Below are positions 8,333-18,547 of a stretch of 64,000 nt of DNA, one piece after another. The notes below the pieces were generated by a model. That model made no database searches, was not told the origin of the DNA, and saw only the letters and a program-made list of their open reading frames with translations. This DNA is from Bacteroidota bacterium (lineage in GTDB: Bacteria > Bacteroidota > Bacteroidia > Chitinophagales > Chitinophagaceae): contig JAKQGX010000027.1 of NCBI GenBank assembly GCA_029573235.1, forward strand, positions 100,504-164,503. The letters run 5' to 3'. Within the stretch, counting starts at the first letter, position 1. The number at the start of each line of letters is the position of its first letter. The position numbers and the translations under genes were made by a program.

Positions 8333-9670
8333 ATGATACGGATGCCAATACTAAGAATTGCATATGGGTTTCATGGAGCAGTTGTAGGCTTGCATCTAGT
8401 ATATTTTCTATTGGCGTTGCATTACGGACATATTTATAATGGAGATAGCTTTGAGTATATTCATGAAGCAATAAATATTAAAGACCATTTCTTTTTTTAT
8501 AGCGGCAATCCGGCATTACCCATTACGGAAGAGTATATGACACTGCGCCCGCCCGGTTATCCTTTGTTTTTATTGCTTACGTATATATGGGGCATCAATA
8601 ATTGGATGGTATTGGCTTGGCAGAGTGCTATTTCGGTACTCAATATCTTCTTGTGCAGAAACACTTTTATGCTATTGGGGTATGATAAAAAGTATGATGG
8701 TTGGCTGTTTTTATGCTTGCTGTTTTATCCCAGTCAATTGATTTATGCCCACCTCATGGCGCCCGATATTTTGTTGCAAACATTTACCCTGCTATACATT
8801 AGGTATATGGTGCTCTTCTTACTTAAAAAGGATAGCCGATACGTGTGGTGGATGTCTTTGGCACTAATAGGCGGTTTGTTTATGAAGCCGGTATTATATC
8901 CTTATGCCTTTATTCATTTCCCATTGATAGCGATATTGAGCCTGCGGCAAAAAACAATGACACATACCTTTGCAGCATTGCTACCATTGCTATGTATTGT
9001 AGCCTATAGTTTGGTCAATAAAGCTAGAACCGGGAAATATCATTTCTCCAGTATTCAATCTTTTAATGCTATCTATTATTATCAACGATATTATACCGAC
9101 AAGGTAAGCAAGGAAAAGGGACAAACATATATTCAACTAGAACGAGCCGCCATTGTAGCCCTTCCTACCTTTGCGCAACGGTATGATAAAGCGAATGAGC
9201 GTGGAATAGAAATATTGAAAGAAAATTTCTTTAGTTATATGCCCTACCATTTGGGAAAGAGCGTTTTATTTTTTTTGGAAACAGGACGTGGTGAATTAGA
9301 AGAGTTTACCGGTAGGCTCACCCTTAGAAGCATATATGCCGGAGAGGCAAGGAAATTTTCTACAGTGCTAAGAGAAAGTAGCTGGAAGGAATTGGGTGCG
9401 TATATTAAAGTAAATATTACAGTAGTGATTGCACTTATCACACTGCTTACAAATGTGCTGAAGTTGATAGGGTTGTTTCTTTTTGCTCGTTATGCATCGG
9501 TGCCTTCATTAGTAAAATGGTTTTTGTTTTTGTTCTTTGCTTACTTTGCTTTGCTCACCGGACCTATATCCAATGCGCATTATGTGATGCCGGTATCGTT
9601 AGCTATTATGTGTGGAGGTATCACCGGCTATATCGTAACCTTCAAAAGAAGAACGTATCTTGCCCACTAA
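8333..9670 (+). CDS. Polytopic membrane protein, GT39/ArnT-like
   Basis: About 445 residues with roughly ten membrane helices. After the first helix there is a periplasmic acidic segment, GDSFEYIHEAINIK, and a little later RPPGYPLFLLL; this arrangement (acidic site in the first loop, then RPPxYP) is typical of GT-C glycosyltransferases such as ArnT and PMT_2 proteins, which move sugars from polyprenyl carriers. Substrate unknown. The frame is open from a TTG 9 bases earlier, but the ATG at 8333 is preferred. The 3' end overlaps the next gene by 11 bases, so the two are translated together. Confidence 0.75.
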   Translation: MIRMPILRIAYGFHGAVVGLHLVYFLLALHYGHIYNGDSFEYIHEAINIKDHFFFYSGNPALPITEEYMTLRPPGYPLFLLLTYIWGINNWMVLAWQSAISVLNIFLCRNTFMLLGYDKKYDGWLFLCLLFYPSQLIYAHLMAPDILLQTFTLLYIRYMVLFLLKKDSRYVWWMSLALIGGLFMKPVLYPYAFIHFPLIAILSLRQKTMTHTFAALLPLLCIVAYSLVNKARTGKYHFSSIQSFNAIYYYQRYYTDKVSKEKGQTYIQLERAAIVALPTFAQRYDKANERGIEILKENFFSYMPYHLGKSVLFFLETGRGELEEFTGRLTLRSIYAGEARKFSTVLRESSWKELGAYIKVNITVVIALITLLTNVLKLIGLFLFARYASVPSLVKWFLFLFFAYFALLTGPISNAHYVMPVSLAIMCGGITGYIVTFKRRTYLAH

Positions 9671-11267
9671 TAAGAAGGCTGTGAAGCATTCGTCATTATA
9701 CATTATCATATTGCCGTTGCTCCTGTTGCTTGTAGCAACCCTATCGGTCTTTCCTTTTTATCAGTATTATATAGACCCGGACGCTGTTGGTTACTTGTCA
9801 GTGGCAGAGCGCTATGCAAAAGGAGATGGGTATCATGCCATTAATGGTTACTGGAGTCCTTGGAGCTGTTGGCTCACAGCTGTATTAATAAAAGGTGGCA
9901 TGGCTTCTTTTAAAGCCGGCATATTGATTAATACCCTTGGTGCCTCGGGTTTTCTCATTGCTTCTCATTTTCTATTTCGTAAGTTTTTATCGAATACGAC
10001 ACTAATAGGATTGCTTAATGCCACCCTGGCGTTGTTCTTAGTATATGCTATTTTCAAGCAGAGTTTTGCCGACTTGTGGAGTTTCTTTTTTCTATTAGTA
10101 ATTGTTTTGAGTTTGATGCACCCTCGTTTCTTCCAAAGAACGTGGTTGTGGTGCTGTGTTGGCATTTTGGGAGCTTTGGCTTTTATGGCAAAGGCTTATG
10201 CGTTCCCTTATGTTATACTATTGGTATCTACTATTACAATAGTAATCATCCGGAAAGAACAGCCGGCTTTTGCCCTAAAGACTGGGTTGAAAGTGGTGGC
10301 TACCACATTGGGCACAATGCTGCTTTTCAGCCTCCCCTGGTTGGTGGCGTTGCATCAAAAGTATGGAATGTGGACTACAGGCACTGCCGGTACGCTGAAC
10401 CTTTCTTGGTATTTAATTGGTCATCCGTATTATAAAGAAGGCATCCAACTATTAGTGCCTCCTAATTCTGTAGATGCCCTTATGTATTGGGAAGACCCTT
10501 ATTTATCTAATGGGGCTACACCGCATTTTTGGAATTCCCCATCCTTGTTCTTTCTGCAGATAGTACGAGTGGGTTACAATGTTCTGAAAGCATTTATGAG
10601 CATGAATGAAATCAGTGCTTTCTTTTTGCCTACAGCCTTGATGTATGTTTTTGTGCTAAGCAAAAAGCATCAAAGCGACAGCATTTGGTCGCCACTCATC
10701 ATTCCTGCATGGGCATTCGTATTATTTCCCTTGGGTTATATTCTCATCCATTTCGAATCACGATACTTGTGGTTCTTGCTTCCATTCAGCTTGTTGATGG
10801 TGGGTATAGTGTATGAGTACTATGGGCATCAATGCTCACGATTATTGCGGAATGTATTTCTCTTGGTGGTCTGTCTTAGTTATTGGTCGTTTCCTGTTTG
10901 GGAGATGAAAGCACTTTACCGCTCCGGTGAGCCGGAATACCAACTATCCAAACAGTTGCGTGAGGCGGCTATCAATGGCAGTTTTGCTACGAATATTTCA
11001 CAAAGCAAAGACATGCAAAAAGTAATGCGGCTGGCTTGGTTTTCAAAAAATCCCTATTACTATATGCCCACACAGCCTTTGCATTCAGAGCTATTGCTAC
11101 AAGAGTTAGAACGCTACCATATCAAGTACTACTTTCATTTTGACGCACCTGGTACTATTGCCAACTATCAGTTGTGCGATAGACAAGGGAAACCTTTCCC
11201 TACCGTATTCATAGATAGCACTAAAATGGGTTTGCAAGTCTTTCAATTGCATGATGAGCCCCGTTAG
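9660..11267 (+). CDS. Polytopic membrane protein, GT39/PMT-like, TTG start
   Basis: 535-residue protein with about ten to twelve membrane helices and a soluble C-terminal tail (about 430-535). The loop after helix 1 reads IDPDAVGYLSVAERYAKGDG, and NGYWSPWSCWL follows, matching the GT-C pattern of an acidic pair and then a proline-rich turn into the second helix. The frame opens at TTG (9660-9662), inside the upstream gene; no ATG occurs before the conserved region, and a GTG at 9681 is the only alternative. The overlap indicates translational coupling with the upstream GT39-like gene. Probably acts on a lipid-linked sugar in envelope glycan or protein glycosylation; the acceptor is unknown. 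Confidence 0.75.
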   Translation: MPTNKKAVKHSSLYIIILPLLLLLVATLSVFPFYQYYIDPDAVGYLSVAERYAKGDGYHAINGYWSPWSCWLTAVLIKGGMASFKAGILINTLGASGFLIASHFLFRKFLSNTTLIGLLNATLALFLVYAIFKQSFADLWSFFFLLVIVLSLMHPRFFQRTWLWCCVGILGALAFMAKAYAFPYVILLVSTITIVIIRKEQPAFALKTGLKVVATTLGTMLLFSLPWLVALHQKYGMWTTGTAGTLNLSWYLIGHPYYKEGIQLLVPPNSVDALMYWEDPYLSNGATPHFWNSPSLFFLQIVRVGYNVLKAFMSMNEISAFFLPTALMYVFVLSKKHQSDSIWSPLIIPAWAFVLFPLGYILIHFESRYLWFLLPFSLLMVGIVYEYYGHQCSRLLRNVFLLVVCLSYWSFPVWEMKALYRSGEPEYQLSKQLREAAINGSFATNISQSKDMQKVMRLAWFSKNPYYYMPTQPLHSELLLQELERYHIKYYFHFDAPGTIANYQLCDRQGKPFPTVFIDSTKMGLQVFQLHDEPR

Positions 11268-11352
11268 TGATTATTTCAAAAGTATGTGGAACGACATAGT
11301 TGATGGCAAAATATGCCCATCATTTTTGCTGCCATAAGATGTAGTATAGAAA

Positions 11353-11378
11353 AAGCCGACTTTTTTGTAAGCCGGCTT
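11353..11378 (-). terminator. Hairpin terminator for the outer-membrane barrel gene
   Basis: Arms 11353-11362 and 11369-11378 form a 10-bp stem with one mismatch; on the minus strand it runs into a short T tract. It lies 27 bases past the stop of the minus-strand gene and may also stop transcripts of the glycosyltransferase pair. Confidence 0.65.
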
Positions 11379-11404
11379 GGTTGCATTGTAACTTTTATTG
11401 CTAT

Positions 11405-12055
11405 TTAGAATTGGTACTTCAATCCTATTTGAAGCCCCACATTCATATTGTAAGTTTTGGCTCTGTTGGTTGGGTAGAAGATATAATCTTCATCTTCTGC
11501 ATTAGTGAAGTCGGTATCAAAATAGATTCCTGTTTGTAAAGAAAGGTTGTCAATTAATCTGAATTGAGCACCTACATTAGCCATCATACCAAAGGTAGTA
11601 GATTGGTACTTGTCTTTATTCTCGATTGTTTTCCCATTGGTAGTTGCTTCAGATTTTGATAAGAAACTCAGTTGAGGTCCTATTTTACCATATAATCCCA
11701 CAGCGTTTGATACATCGCTGCTGTAAGACAAGTACAATGGAACCTTTACGTAGCCTAGCTTTTGGTCAACATCTCCTAATAAAATCACGTTCATTTTTTG
11801 TCCCTGTAAGCTATAAAGCACATCAATACCTACACCTACATTGTCGGTAAAGTTGTACCCAACACCGGCGCCAATGTTGGTGCGGAAAGTGGTTTCTTTA
11901 TCAATTGCTTTATTGTCTTTGTCGTCTGCGTTTTGTAGTGAGCTAAATTGAGGAGTCACTTTCACGCTTACATTTAATCCTTTTTGAGCGTTGGCTTGGG
12001 TTGTTGTTCCGATCAATAGTGCTACAACGGCGGCACTCATAAGATACTTTTTCAT
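11405..12055 (-). CDS. Outer-membrane beta-barrel protein (porin-family fold)
   Basis: 216-residue exported protein. The signal peptide MKKYLMSAAVVALLIGTTTQ ends at ANAQ, and the rest shows alternating polar and hydrophobic strands with glycine turns, for example GAGVGYNFTDNVGVGIDVLY, ending in GLQIGLKYQF with the terminal Phe of barrel proteins. This matches the small OmpA/OmpX-like barrels (PF13568 type) common in Bacteroidota. Function beyond membrane structure is unknown. The start at 12055 is chosen because it begins the signal peptide; an upstream ATG adds 11 polar residues. An AraC regulator gene sits 113 bases upstream on the same strand and might control it, though nothing in the sequence proves this. 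Confidence 0.86.
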   Translation of the reverse strand: MKKYLMSAAVVALLIGTTTQANAQKGLNVSVKVTPQFSSLQNADDKDNKAIDKETTFRTNIGAGVGYNFTDNVGVGIDVLYSLQGQKMNVILLGDVDQKLGYVKVPLYLSYSSDVSNAVGLYGKIGPQLSFLSKSEATTNGKTIENKDKYQSTTFGMMANVGAQFRLIDNLSLQTGIYFDTDFTNAEDEDYIFYPTNRAKTYNMNVGLQIGLKYQF

Positions 12056-12168
12056 TTTGTATACTTTTTTTGTTTCTGAAATGTTCACTCGTATTGAGTG
12101 ATGATTAACGATGCAAAATTCTATACAAAATATTCAGTTGAATAAGTCAGTTTTGGAACATTATATGT

Positions 12169-13026
12169 CTAAATGGTATGAACTTGCCCGGCACGTTTCC
12201 GAAATTGAGAGGGTGTTTGTTGCAATGTTTTTTTGAAAAATTTAGAGAAAATAAACTGGTCGGCAAATCCAAGATCAAAAGCAATATTGGCAATGCTGTT
12301 TTCGTAAATCATCAGTCGTTTACAAGCTTCTTCTACTAATAATTGTTGTAGAAAAAATGTAGGAGTGTTGCCGGTTATTTCTTTTACGCAAATAGAAAGG
12401 TATTTGATGGATATGAATAGTTTTTCAGCGTAAAATTTTAGCTCTCTTTCCTTCAAATAATGTTGGGCGGCAAGTTCTAAAAATCGCACTGAAATAAATT
12501 CTTTGCGCGAATTGACCGTCAGTGTGGGAGTATTGGATTTGAACTGTGCCTCCAGAAAGCTGACAATGGTATAGGCAACGGCGCTAAATGAATACTTGAT
12601 TATTTCCTTTTGATAAGTAGTTTTTGTTTTCTGGTGAATGGTGTGATGTATATGTTGTAACACGCCCCAGACGCTATTAAAGTCATCTTTAGGAATAGGG
12701 ACGCTGTTATTGGCACCGGCTTTGAGTGCTTGATATACATTGAATCGATTGAAATTGTAGTTGAAAAAATTTTTACTATCGGGCAAGAGTACTGCAATAA
12801 ATATTTCTACTGAAGCAGATATGGACTTCATTTCATAAATGTTCCTTGGCGAAATAAATAGAATACTATTGGACGTGTAATGATGCAATTGCCCATTCAC
12901 GAGAAAATCAGCTTTCCCTTTTTTTATAAAAATAATAGCAAACTCCTTTGCATGGAATGCTTGGGTATCTTTCATCAGCGCCAAAAGATATTGCTCGTCA
13001 AAAAGTAATAAAGGGACTTCTTGCAT
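12169..13026 (-). CDS. AraC-family transcriptional regulator
   Basis: 285 residues. The N-terminal part (about 10-130) looks like a cupin sensing domain, with FAIIFIKKGKADFLVNGQLH and a strand-rich pattern after it. The C-terminal 100 residues hold the double helix-turn-helix: KFYAEKLFISIKYLSICVKE, ITGNTPTFFLQQLLVEEACK, then IANIAFDLGFADQFIFSKFF and QTPSQFRKR. This is the common Bacteroidota AraC layout. The ligand is unknown. It is divergent from the aldolase gene, and the barrel-protein gene follows on the same strand; either could be a target. Confidence 0.92.
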   Translation of the reverse strand: MQEVPLLLFDEQYLLALMKDTQAFHAKEFAIIFIKKGKADFLVNGQLHHYTSNSILFISPRNIYEMKSISASVEIFIAVLLPDSKNFFNYNFNRFNVYQALKAGANNSVPIPKDDFNSVWGVLQHIHHTIHQKTKTTYQKEIIKYSFSAVAYTIVSFLEAQFKSNTPTLTVNSRKEFISVRFLELAAQHYLKERELKFYAEKLFISIKYLSICVKEITGNTPTFFLQQLLVEEACKRLMIYENSIANIAFDLGFADQFIFSKFFKKTLQQTPSQFRKRAGQVHTI

Positions 13027-13159
13027 AATAGAAAAGGTAATAACAATTTGTGCCGGATACCATTGGCGTTCTCAACTGGAAAACTAAAACGTACAGCAAG
13101 TTTATAAAAAATTTTTATTGGCAAACAGGCAAAACATATAAATGCAACTGTAAATGCAT

Positions 13160-13167
13160 TACCTTTG
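13160..13167 (+). promoter_or_regulatory. TAnnTTTG promoter box for fbaB
   Basis: TACCTTTG matches the -7 consensus exactly, 28 bases before the aldolase ATG. No TTG is found at the expected 19-23 base spacing. Confidence 0.45.
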
Positions 13168-13195
13168 CCCAACTTTTTTAAAAATAGTACCCATC

Positions 13196-14254
13196 ATGGC
13201 ATCAAACAAAATACAAGAGTTACTGGGTGACCAAGCCGAATTTTATCTGGGTCATCAGTGTAAAACAATTGACAAATCTGCTCTTCACACCCCTACGGCA
13301 GAAACTGTAAACAACGTGTGGATGCAAACGAACCGTAACACGCAAACATTACGTAGCATTCAAACCATTTTAGGCAACGGGCGTCTTGCCAATACCGGTT
13401 ATGTATCTATTCTTCCGGTGGATCAAGGTATCGAACACAGTGGCGGTGCTTCTTTTGCTCCTAATCCTATATATTTTGATCCGGAAAACATTGTGAAATT
13501 GGCAATAGAAGGTGGTTGCAATGCTGTTGCTTCTACATATGGAGTATTAGGTGCTACTGCTCGCAAATACGCACACAAGATTCCTTATATCGTAAAAATT
13601 AACCACAACGAATTTATTTCATATCCCAATCGTTTTGACCAAATCATGTTTGGAACCATCAAAGACGCGTGGAATATGGGTGCTGCCGCTGTAGGTGCTA
13701 CTATCTACTTTGGTTCGGATGAAAGTGCTCGTCAAATTGTTGAAGTTGCTAAAGCTTTTGAATACGCACACGAATTAGGTATGGCTACTGTATTGTGGTG
13801 CTACCTTCGTAATAGTTCCTTCAAGAAAGATGGTGTAGATTACCACACTGCTGCCGATCTTACCGGACAAGCCAATCATCTTGGTGTGACCATCCAAGCC
13901 GATATTATCAAGCAAAAATTACCTACGAACAATGGAGGATACAATGCTTTGAATTTCGGTAAAACACATAAAAAAGTGTATGAAGAACTAACCACCGACC
14001 ACCCTATTGATTTGTGCCGCTACCAAGTAGCAAACTGCTATATGGGTAGAGTAGGGTTGATAAACTCCGGTGGAGAATCCAAAGGAGCCTCCGACTTATC
14101 AGAAGCCGTAATGACTGCTGTAGTAAACAAACGCGCTGGCGGTATGGGGCTTATCAGTGGACGTAAAGCTTTCCAAAAAGATATGAAAGTGGGTGTGGAA
14201 TTATTAAACACCATTCAAGATGTTTACTTAGACGACACGATTACATTAGCGTAA
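13196..14254 (+). CDS. fbaB: Class I fructose-bisphosphate aldolase (FbaB/DhnA type)
   Basis: 352-residue glycolytic and gluconeogenic aldolase that splits or forms fructose 1,6-bisphosphate by a Schiff base. It resembles E. coli FbaB along its length: [93 protein letters not shown] (the lysine of the IIKQK segment is a candidate for the Schiff base), and the phosphate-binding end [14 protein letters not shown]. The start at 13196 ([11 protein letters not shown]) matches the family; the frame is open 42 bases further up without homology. Monocistronic, with a promoter box upstream and a strong terminator downstream. Confidence 0.96.
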   Translation: MASNKIQELLGDQAEFYLGHQCKTIDKSALHTPTAETVNNVWMQTNRNTQTLRSIQTILGNGRLANTGYVSILPVDQGIEHSGGASFAPNPIYFDPENIVKLAIEGGCNAVASTYGVLGATARKYAHKIPYIVKINHNEFISYPNRFDQIMFGTIKDAWNMGAAAVGATIYFGSDESARQIVEVAKAFEYAHELGMATVLWCYLRNSSFKKDGVDYHTAADLTGQANHLGVTIQADIIKQKLPTNNGGYNALNFGKTHKKVYEELTTDHPIDLCRYQVANCYMGRVGLINSGGESKGASDLSEAVMTAVVNKRAGGMGLISGRKAFQKDMKVGVELLNTIQDVYLDDTITLA

Positions 14255-14276
14255 TCCATCAAACTTGATTAATCAG

Positions 14277-14314
14277 CAAAGGCTGCCTTATTCGGGCAGC
14301 CTTTGTTTGTTTTC
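14277..14314 (+). terminator. Strong terminator after fbaB
   Basis: A perfect 11-bp G+C-rich stem (14277-14287 with 14295-14305), a 7-base loop, then TTTGTTTT. It lies 22 bases past the fbaB stop. Confidence 0.9.
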
Positions 14315-14440
14315 CTACTTCGTTAAACGAGTAACGCAAAGGTATTTTTCCTATACTTAATCGCTTTGTACACCTAACTTTTGTCGATAAAGGGCTGTCT
14401 ATAATAAGGATTAAAGTTTTACATTTACGTATCTAAACTG

Positions 14441-17400
14441 ATGATTTCGAAAATGCGGTATTTCTATTCCTTTTTATTCCTTTTGGGTGGCTTGTTTTTC
14501 TCATGGAACTCATTTGCACAGTATAAGACGCTAGAGTTTATAGAAAATAAAGGACAGTGGGAAGGCCCGCATCAATACCTCGCCTCCACAGAAATTGAAA
14601 ACATCTATTTAGAAAAAAATGCCATTACCTATTCTTTGTCCGATGCGAAAAACCTGGAATATATAAAAAAACTGAAAGATGGCGGACTCAAAGACGGTAC
14701 GGTTTTTAAATACCATACATACAAAGTGACCTTTACCGGTGCCAATACGCAATGCGAAATTACCCCCGGGAAGAAAGAACGACATTACTATAACTATTTC
14801 CTCGGCAGTAATCCTGAAAAATGGCAAACCGAAATACACCCCGCTCGTGTATTGGATTATAAGGCAATCTACCCCGGAGTGGACATGCACATCTCATCCG
14901 AAAAGCAACAATTAAAATATGAATTTATATTGGCTGCCGGTGCTGACCCGAGTCAAATAATCATGCGGTATGATGGGCAAGAGCAATTGTTGCTTAGTAA
15001 AGGGAATTTGATCATTAAAACATCTGTAGGAGAAGTAAAAGAGCTAAAACCATATACGTATCAACTCATTAACGGAGAAAAAAAAGAAATTGCTTGCCAC
15101 TACCAAGTAAAGGGGAATGAAGTAAGTTTTTTTTTCCCGAAAGGTTATGATAAGAGCAGCCTTTTAGTCATCGACCCAACCGTAGTCTTTGCCACATTCA
15201 CCGGTGCCACGGCCGACAACTGGGGCTTTACCGCCACGTATGACCAGTCCGGAAATTTTTATGCCGGAGGTATTGTCAGCTATATCCAACCGACCAACAG
15301 TTTTCCCACTTCGCTAGGTGCTTTTCAAACAGTGTATAACGGAGGCAGCACTACTACCAATACACAGTACCCATGCGATATTGTTGTGTTTAAATATAAT
15401 GCAGTGGGCAATGCCTACTTGTTTGCAACCTTTTTAGGAGGCACCAACAACGAGCAGCCTCATAGTTTGGTGGTGGATGCCGCCAATAACCTCATTGTTG
15501 CTGGCCGCACTTACTCTGCCAACTATCCTGTAAAGTCAGACTCTTATGATACCTCCTATAATGGTGGTGCCGACATTATAATAACCAAACTGAATGCTAC
15601 CGGTACCGCCCTGTTAGGTTCTACTTATATTGGTGGCTCCGGCGATGATGGGGTGAACGAAAATGCAGGGGCTTTTGTACAAGGCGTATTAAAACACAAC
15701 TTTGGCGATGATGCACGTAGTGAAGTAATAATTGACAATGCTGCCAATGTGTATATGGCTGCTTCTACTGTTTCTGCCAATTTCCCCATTACATCTAATG
15801 CTTTTCAATCATCCTTACAAGGAGGGCAAGATGGTGTAGTAATAAAATTAAACAACAATCTCTCCAACCTAATATGGAGCACCTATTTGGGAGGCTCTAG
15901 TAACGATGGTGCTTATGTGCTGGCGCTTAATAAGCAACAGTCACATTTGTATGTAGGAGGTGGTACTCGCAGTGCTAATTTCCCAATTACATTGGGCACC
16001 CTCAACTCTACGTACATTGGTGGCACGGTGGATGGATTTATTTGCCGTTTTAATAACAGTGGTACTTATGGGCTAGATAAAACTACCTTTATAGGCACCA
16101 CCAATTACGACCAATGTTATGGGCTGCAAATAGATGATGAGAATAGTGTGTATGCGATGGGACAGACATTGGGTGGCACCTTTCCGGTTACACCTGGAGT
16201 ATATAGTAATGCGGGCTCCAGCCAGTTTGTAATAAAACTTGACAGTTTGTTAGCTACTAATGTTTACTCAACCGTCTTTGGCTCTAGCAATAGTACACAA
16301 ACCAATATATCTCCTGTTGCCTTCTTGGTGGATACTTGCCAAAACGTATATATTTCCGGTTGGGGAGGTAATTTGGGAGGTGCTACTTTTACCGGTATCG
16401 GCACAACTTTAGGCATGTACACTAGCAGTGGAGCTATACAAACGGTAACCGACGGAAGTGATTTTTACTTTTTTGTATTGGCGAAAAATGCCATCTCGCC
16501 ACTATACGCAACCTTTTATGGAGGTAATGGAGCCGGCGAGCACGTAGATGGAGGTACCAGTCGATTTGATAAAAATGGTGTCGTTTATCAAGCTATCTGC
16601 GGTGGCTGTGGTGGCAATTCTAATTTTCCAACCACGGCAGGGTCTGTAAGTACCATCAATGGTAGTGCTAACTGTAATATCGCAGCTATTAAGATGGCGT
16701 TTGAATTAGGTGTCGTAAATGCGTTGGCTATAGCCAATCCGGATACGGTGGGTTGTGCGCCCTTTCTTGTCAATTTTAGCAACGGCTCTACCAATGCCAC
16801 AAGCTATAGTTGGGATTTTGGTGACGGTGGCAGCAGTACACTTGCTACACCCTCACATACCTATCTCAATCCGGGAAATTATACCGTACGCATGATTGCT
16901 AACAACCCCAATGCCTGCAAAGTAAGCGATACTGTGTACCTGCAAGTAGTTGTTATCAACAATTCCATTGTGCCGGCATTCCAGTTTTCTAAAGTAGATA
17001 GTTGCTCTCCTTATAGTGCATTACTTACAAACACGTCTATCATTCCACCTGTAGGCACCACTACTTTTCACTGGGACTTTGGTGATGGCACTACCTCAAC
17101 GCTTCAAAACCCGCCACTGCATACCTTTCCGGATACCGGATGTTATACCGTTCGTTTGATATTGACCAACCCTCAAGCTTGTAAATCACCGGATACGATT
17201 ATTCATAAAATCTGCTATCAGGTGACTACTGTAACAGCCGCTATGACTGTACCGGATACGCTTTGTATCAATATGCCCGGACAGTTTAGCAGCAACGCTA
17301 TTAATGCACAATCCATTCAATGGGATTTTGGCGATGGTACTTCAGGCACTATGCCCAACACGTCGCATACCTATAGTGCTCCCGGGCTTTATACGGTTCG

Positions 17401-18508
17401 GTTAATAGCTACTAATTTGCAGGCTTGTATTCCTAAAGACACCGTAACCAAACAAATTTATGTATCCAACAATATCATCCATGCCGATTTTCAATTCACG
17501 AAAATAGATACCTGCAAACCGTTTACGGCAACTTTCCAAAATACTTCTTCTTTTGGTACTACCACCGGTGCGCAAGTATTCACTAAGTTTTACTGGGATT
17601 TTGGCGATGGCACCACCTCAACGTTGCAGCATCCACCATTTCATGCGTTTCCGGATAGTGGCTGTTATGACGTACGGTTGATCATGGTGGATACTACTGC
17701 TTGTAATACACCAGATACCGTCATTAAACGAATTTGCTTCGATGCTACGATTGTGGTCGCTGACTTCTTAGCACCCGACACGATTTGTCAAAACAATGGT
17801 GTACTGTTTGCCGATAGATCAAAAAATGCAACTTCTTATCAATGGATTTTTGGCGACGGTCAAACATCCAATGCTACATCCCCCGTTCATGCATTTCAAG
17901 CTGCAGGTACTTACTTGGTTACTTTGATAGTGGGTAATCCGAATAGCTGCAATAAATTTGATACCATTACCTATAGCATTACCGTAAGAAAGTTGCCGGT
18001 AGCAGATTTCATTCATCGCCCCTTGGTGCCGGTGGGTAATGAACTGACTGTGTTTACCAACCGATCTAAAGATGCCATATCGTATATATGGGATTTTGGC
18101 GATGGTACCGGCAGTAATGAAAAAGATCCTTCTCATCAATATAAGAGAACAAAAACCTATTTGGTATGCCTTACAGCAATAGACGACAAAGGCTGTGCGG
18201 ATACCATTTGCAAAAGTGTAGATGCCTTGGTAATACCGGCCATTGGTGTTCCTACTGCCTTTAGCCCCAATGGTGATGGTGCCAATGATATACTATATGT
18301 ATATGGAGCCGCAGTAGAGTCCTTTACATTCAAGCTATACAATCGTTGGGGTCAGTTGTTATTCGAAACGACTGACCTTACCAAAGGTTGGGATGGGTTA
18401 TACAAAGGAAAACCGCAAGAGATGGATAGCTATGCCTATACGCTGCAAGCCAATTTCTATGATGGAACTACTGCCAGCAAAGAGGGAAATGTAACCTTGC
18501 TACGGTAA
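14441..18508 (+). CDS. Large surface protein: DUF7948-like, SBBP propeller, six PKD domains, T9SS type B signal
   Basis: 1355 residues. A signal peptide (about 1-27, ending SFAQ) leads into a DUF7948-like domain starting FIENKGQWEGP. From about 250 to 740 come SBBP-type propeller repeats, for example TYLGGSSNDGAYVLALN and THIGG-like GSTYIGGSGDDG. Then six PKD domains follow (about 765-1260), each with a YxWDFGDG-type core; the fifth has WIFGDG. The last 87 residues are a type B T9SS sorting domain (VPTAFSPNGDGANDILYVYG ... LYNRWGQLLFET ... GWDG). Such proteins cross the outer membrane by T9SS and serve as adhesins or surface structures. It is followed by a PorP/SprF gene 39 bases downstream, the standard partner of type B cargo. 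Confidence 0.93.
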   Translation: MISKMRYFYSFLFLLGGLFFSWNSFAQYKTLEFIENKGQWEGPHQYLASTEIENIYLEKNAITYSLSDAKNLEYIKKLKDGGLKDGTVFKYHTYKVTFTGANTQCEITPGKKERHYYNYFLGSNPEKWQTEIHPARVLDYKAIYPGVDMHISSEKQQLKYEFILAAGADPSQIIMRYDGQEQLLLSKGNLIIKTSVGEVKELKPYTYQLINGEKKEIACHYQVKGNEVSFFFPKGYDKSSLLVIDPTVVFATFTGATADNWGFTATYDQSGNFYAGGIVSYIQPTNSFPTSLGAFQTVYNGGSTTTNTQYPCDIVVFKYNAVGNAYLFATFLGGTNNEQPHSLVVDAANNLIVAGRTYSANYPVKSDSYDTSYNGGADIIITKLNATGTALLGSTYIGGSGDDGVNENAGAFVQGVLKHNFGDDARSEVIIDNAANVYMAASTVSANFPITSNAFQSSLQGGQDGVVIKLNNNLSNLIWSTYLGGSSNDGAYVLALNKQQSHLYVGGGTRSANFPITLGTLNSTYIGGTVDGFICRFNNSGTYGLDKTTFIGTTNYDQCYGLQIDDENSVYAMGQTLGGTFPVTPGVYSNAGSSQFVIKLDSLLATNVYSTVFGSSNSTQTNISPVAFLVDTCQNVYISGWGGNLGGATFTGIGTTLGMYTSSGAIQTVTDGSDFYFFVLAKNAISPLYATFYGGNGAGEHVDGGTSRFDKNGVVYQAICGGCGGNSNFPTTAGSVSTINGSANCNIAAIKMAFELGVVNALAIANPDTVGCAPFLVNFSNGSTNATSYSWDFGDGGSSTLATPSHTYLNPGNYTVRMIANNPNACKVSDTVYLQVVVINNSIVPAFQFSKVDSCSPYSALLTNTSIIPPVGTTTFHWDFGDGTTSTLQNPPLHTFPDTGCYTVRLILTNPQACKSPDTIIHKICYQVTTVTAAMTVPDTLCINMPGQFSSNAINAQSIQWDFGDGTSGTMPNTSHTYSAPGLYTVRLIATNLQACIPKDTVTKQIYVSNNIIHADFQFTKIDTCKPFTATFQNTSSFGTTTGAQVFTKFYWDFGDGTTSTLQHPPFHAFPDSGCYDVRLIMVDTTACNTPDTVIKRICFDATIVVADFLAPDTICQNNGVLFADRSKNATSYQWIFGDGQTSNATSPVHAFQAAGTYLVTLIVGNPNSCNKFDTITYSITVRKLPVADFIHRPLVPVGNELTVFTNRSKDAISYIWDFGDGTGSNEKDPSHQYKRTKTYLVCLTAIDDKGCADTICKSVDALVIPAIGVPTAFSPNGDGANDILYVYGAAVESFTFKLYNRWGQLLFETTDLTKGWDGLYKGKPQEMDSYAYTLQANFYDGTTASKEGNVTLLR

Positions 18509-18547
18509 CAAATGCTTTTTTGCAGGAAGTAAAAACAATGATTCTTT

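Noticed and set aside
16740..18230. Repeated DNA segments suggesting a tandem repeat or CRISPR-like array
   Set aside because: The repeats are diverged coding units of PKD domains (YxWDFGDG cores) within one long frame, not DNA-level repeats.
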